Assembly: GCA_025351145.1 (NCBI GenBank)
Contig: JANXWM010000437.1
Span: 1-8,282, forward strand
Length of the DNA stretch: 8,282 nt
Direction: 5' to 3'
DNA from: Chitinophagaceae bacterium
Lineage (GTDB): Bacteria; Bacteroidota; Bacteroidia; Chitinophagales; Chitinophagaceae
Shown here: positions 7,100-8,282 of the stretch, one piece after another
Layout of the letters: each line of letters begins with the position of its first letter
Position numbering within the stretch: position 1 is the stretch's first letter
Position numbers and translations under genes: made by a program
Notes under the pieces: model-generated
Seen by the model: only the letters and a program-made list of their open reading frames with translations
Databases searched by the model: none
What the model was told of the DNA's origin: nothing

Positions 7100-7157
7100 T
7101 TTTATGTACCGGGCTATAGTTTTTCATGGCATCGGCTCTTGCGTCGCACTCTTGTAC
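7100..7157 (+). repeat. Dispersed intergenic repeat, copy 5 (left arm of pair C)
   Basis: The copy closest to the consensus: TTTTATGTACCGGGCTATAG, then TTTTTCATGGCATCGGCTC, then the exact core TTGCGTCGCACTCTTGTAC (7139-7157). The GTAC end points right, towards copy 6. Thirteen bases inside GTAC it is followed by TGAGCTTTT, the same 9-mer found 15 bases inside copy 1. Confidence 0.9.
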
Positions 7158-7257
7158 AGAAGAATAGCTATGAGCTTTTGGCTGCGAGCTGACAGCCCTT
7201 GTATTTTGCTCACAGCTGCAGCTAATGGCTCTTGGCTTGCTGCTTCTTAATCCGAAG

Positions 7258-7316
7258 GTACAAGAGTGCGACGCAAGTAAAGCTTCATAATATAACTTTT
7301 GCCCGGCTCAAAAAAA
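7258..7316 (-). repeat. Dispersed intergenic repeat, copy 6 (right arm of pair C)
   Basis: Read on the minus strand, it starts CTTTTTTTGAGCCGGGC and ends in the exact core TTGCGTCGCACTCTTGTAC (7276 down to 7258). The middle part is diverged from the other copies (GAAGCTTTA in place of GGCATCGNCTC). The GTAC end points left. Its outer edge is about 115 bp upstream of the YdeI-type gene start. Confidence 0.88.
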
Positions 7317-7431
7317 GAACACAATTATTTTTTCAATGATGAATCTAATAAATATGATTTATTTATTAAAGGAAGATTAGATAAAACTATCTGTTGTAAA
7401 GTTTGTAAATTTAAATAACTAAACTGCTTAT

Positions 7432-8091
7432 ATGCCATCTTCCATTGTACAAAAACTAAAGATCAAAGAAGGTTTTACATTGCTTTCAGTTAGTGCACCA
7501 AAAGATTTTTCAAAGGGTTTGGGAGCATTGCCTGCGGGAGTATCTGTAAGTGTTTCGGCAAAAAAATATGACCAGGTACACTGGTTTGTTTTAAATAAGA
7601 CACAATTGGAAAATGAACTGAGCAGCGTGCTTAAACTTGTAAAAGAAAATATGATTTGCTGGATCTATTACCCAAAAGGAACATCGAAAATACAAACCGA
7701 CCTTACACGTGACAAAGGCTGGGATGCTTTATTAAAACACAACGATACACTTACCTGGATAAGCCTTATTTCTTTTGATGAAACATGGAGTGTATTTGGT
7801 TTTCGTTTAAAAACAGAAGCAGATAAAAAGAAAGCGACTCAACCAAAAGAGAGGGAAATTTTTAAGTATGTTGATGCTAAAACAAAAACAATTCATTTGC
7901 CTGACGATTTTAAAACAGCATTACAAAAAAACAAAAAGGTGGAGGATTTTTTTTGCATACTTTCATTTACAAATAAGAAAGAATATATAGAATGGATCCT
8001 TACAGCAAAAAGAGAAGAAACAAGAAAGCAAAGGATAAAAGAGAGCATTGAAAAACTGGGTAAGGAGTGGAAAAACCCAAGAAATTTATAA
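7432..8091 (+). CDS. DUF3052-like / YdeI-OmdA (PF13376-type) fusion protein
   Basis: A 219-residue protein with two recognisable halves. Residues about 5-127 resemble the DUF3052 family: LKIKEGFTLLSVSAPKDF, VHWFVLNK, then YYPKGTSKIQTDLTRDKGW (79-97) and DETWSVFGFR (116-125). A lysine-rich linker follows (about 128-145). Residues about 146-216 match the YdeI/OmpD-associated (OmdA) domain: IHLPDDFKTALQKNKKVEDFF, then FTNKKEYIEWILTAKREETRKQRI and the basic end. The OmdA family is named after a Salmonella protein linked to bacteriocin and polymyxin resistance, but the biochemical role is unknown and I do not assign one. It is predicted cytosolic, without signal peptide or membrane helix. The ATG at 7432 is the furthest upstream start; no Shine-Dalgarno is seen. 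A TTTG at 7402-7405 resembles part of a Bacteroidota -7 box but lacks a convincing partner. It is divergent from dnaK with 483 bp between them, so it probably has its own promoter. Confidence 0.88.
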   Translation: MPSSIVQKLKIKEGFTLLSVSAPKDFSKGLGALPAGVSVSVSAKKYDQVHWFVLNKTQLENELSSVLKLVKENMICWIYYPKGTSKIQTDLTRDKGWDALLKHNDTLTWISLISFDETWSVFGFRLKTEADKKKATQPKEREIFKYVDAKTKTIHLPDDFKTALQKNKKVEDFFCILSFTNKKEYIEWILTAKREETRKQRIKESIEKLGKEWKNPRNL

Positions 8092-8112
8092 GAAGATAAT
8101 TAGTTTTATTAA

Positions 8113-8282
8113 AGGATAAATTATAAAAAAATTGAATCAAAAGCTGTTGCATTCAAAGACGAATCAAAAGAACAATTTTATGGAACAGAGGCAATTATTA
8201 CAGAGAGTTTCGATAACTGGTTTAGTATGTCAGAACGAAAGAGATGTAAAATTTTTATTGCTACTTGTTATCATATAAGCCA
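8113..8282 (+). other. Open frame at window edge without a start codon (gene fragment?)
   Basis: After the stop at 8110-8112, this frame stays open for 56 codons to the window end, reading KKIESKAVAFKDESKEQF and later TESFDNWFSMSERKRCK. The composition (Trp, Phe, charged residues) looks protein-like, but there is no ATG before 8227 and no TTG or GTG start in frame upstream of it. It could be a gene starting at 8227, a decayed 5' end, or chance. A competing frame from TTG 8132 also stays open but stops at 8275 and looks less protein-like. I recognise no family. Confidence 0.22.

Larger units (their letters stand above)
7100..7316. mobile_element. Candidate REPIN/MITE-like palindromic element, pair C
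   Basis: Copies 5 and 6 face each other across only 100 bp. The interior is itself an imperfect hairpin: 7176-7196 pairs with 7208-7227 (about 14 of 21 positions, sharing GCTGC and AGCTG blocks) around an 11-nt loop. The full 217 bp could fold as one long hairpin in single-stranded DNA or in RNA. It has no coding capacity and no target-site duplication that I can see. It sits in the divergent gap between dnaK and the YdeI-type gene. Confidence 0.5.

Noticed and set aside
6998..7192. 64-codon plus-strand open frame between dnaK and the YdeI-type gene
   Set aside because: It consists of the degenerate GTTTC tract and repeat copy 5 (its LRRTLV segment is simply the translated core). It has no family resemblance and no conserved start context.
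7139..7276. GCACTC and GAGTGC half-sites upstream of dnaK resembling a CIRCE (HrcA) element
   Set aside because: They belong to the repeat cores of copies 5 and 6. They are more than 100 bp apart instead of 9, lack the TTA/TAA flanks, and the same halves occur at four other sites unrelated to chaperone genes.
639..7316. CRISPR array as the explanation for the repeated 19-mer
   Set aside because: The copies alternate in orientation, spacing ranges from 100 to over 3000 bp, and no cas gene or regular spacer is present.
7347..7363. AATAAAT-ATG-ATTTATT dyad upstream of the YdeI-type gene
   Set aside because: A/T-only 7-bp arms in an AT-rich gap are expected by chance, and there is no flanking context to support an operator.

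Overview
The window looks like chromosomal DNA of a Bacteroidota bacterium, most likely in or near the Chitinophagaceae. The DnaK sequence, a two-CBM20 GH77 enzyme, AT-rich gene leaders without Shine-Dalgarno sequences, and wide intergenic gaps all point that way. The placement rests on recognising protein families, not on a database search.

Layout from left to right: (1) the 3' part of a class III adenylate cyclase gene (+, cut by the window edge); (2) a small orphan gene (-, 782-1186) enclosed by a pair of inverted repeats; (3) a large 4-alpha-glucanotransferase of the DPE2 type (-, 1346-4399) with a lysine-rich tail, two starch-binding modules and a split catalytic domain; (4) a 644-bp gap without a convincing gene, holding a second inverted repeat pair and the dnaK terminator; (5) dnaK (-, 5044-6948) with a clear intrinsic terminator; (6) a 483-bp divergent gap with a third inverted repeat pair; (7) a DUF3052-like/YdeI-OmdA fusion gene (+, 7432-8091); (8) a short open stretch of uncertain status at the right edge.

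The genes do not form an operon or an obvious shared pathway. Glycogen/maltose metabolism, protein folding, cAMP signalling and a YdeI-type protein sit side by side as independent units.

The feature that ties the window together is a dispersed repeat of about 51-61 bp. Six copies are present, all intergenic, arranged as three pairs whose conserved ends (core TTGCGTCGCACTCTTGTAC) face each other. The pairs enclose 589, 376 and 100 bp. The first pair holds the orphan gene, and its terminal homology extends inward for tens of bases. The third pair is short and its interior is itself an imperfect hairpin. This resembles a family of MITE- or REPIN-like elements moved in trans, and it is the main candidate for something undescribed here.
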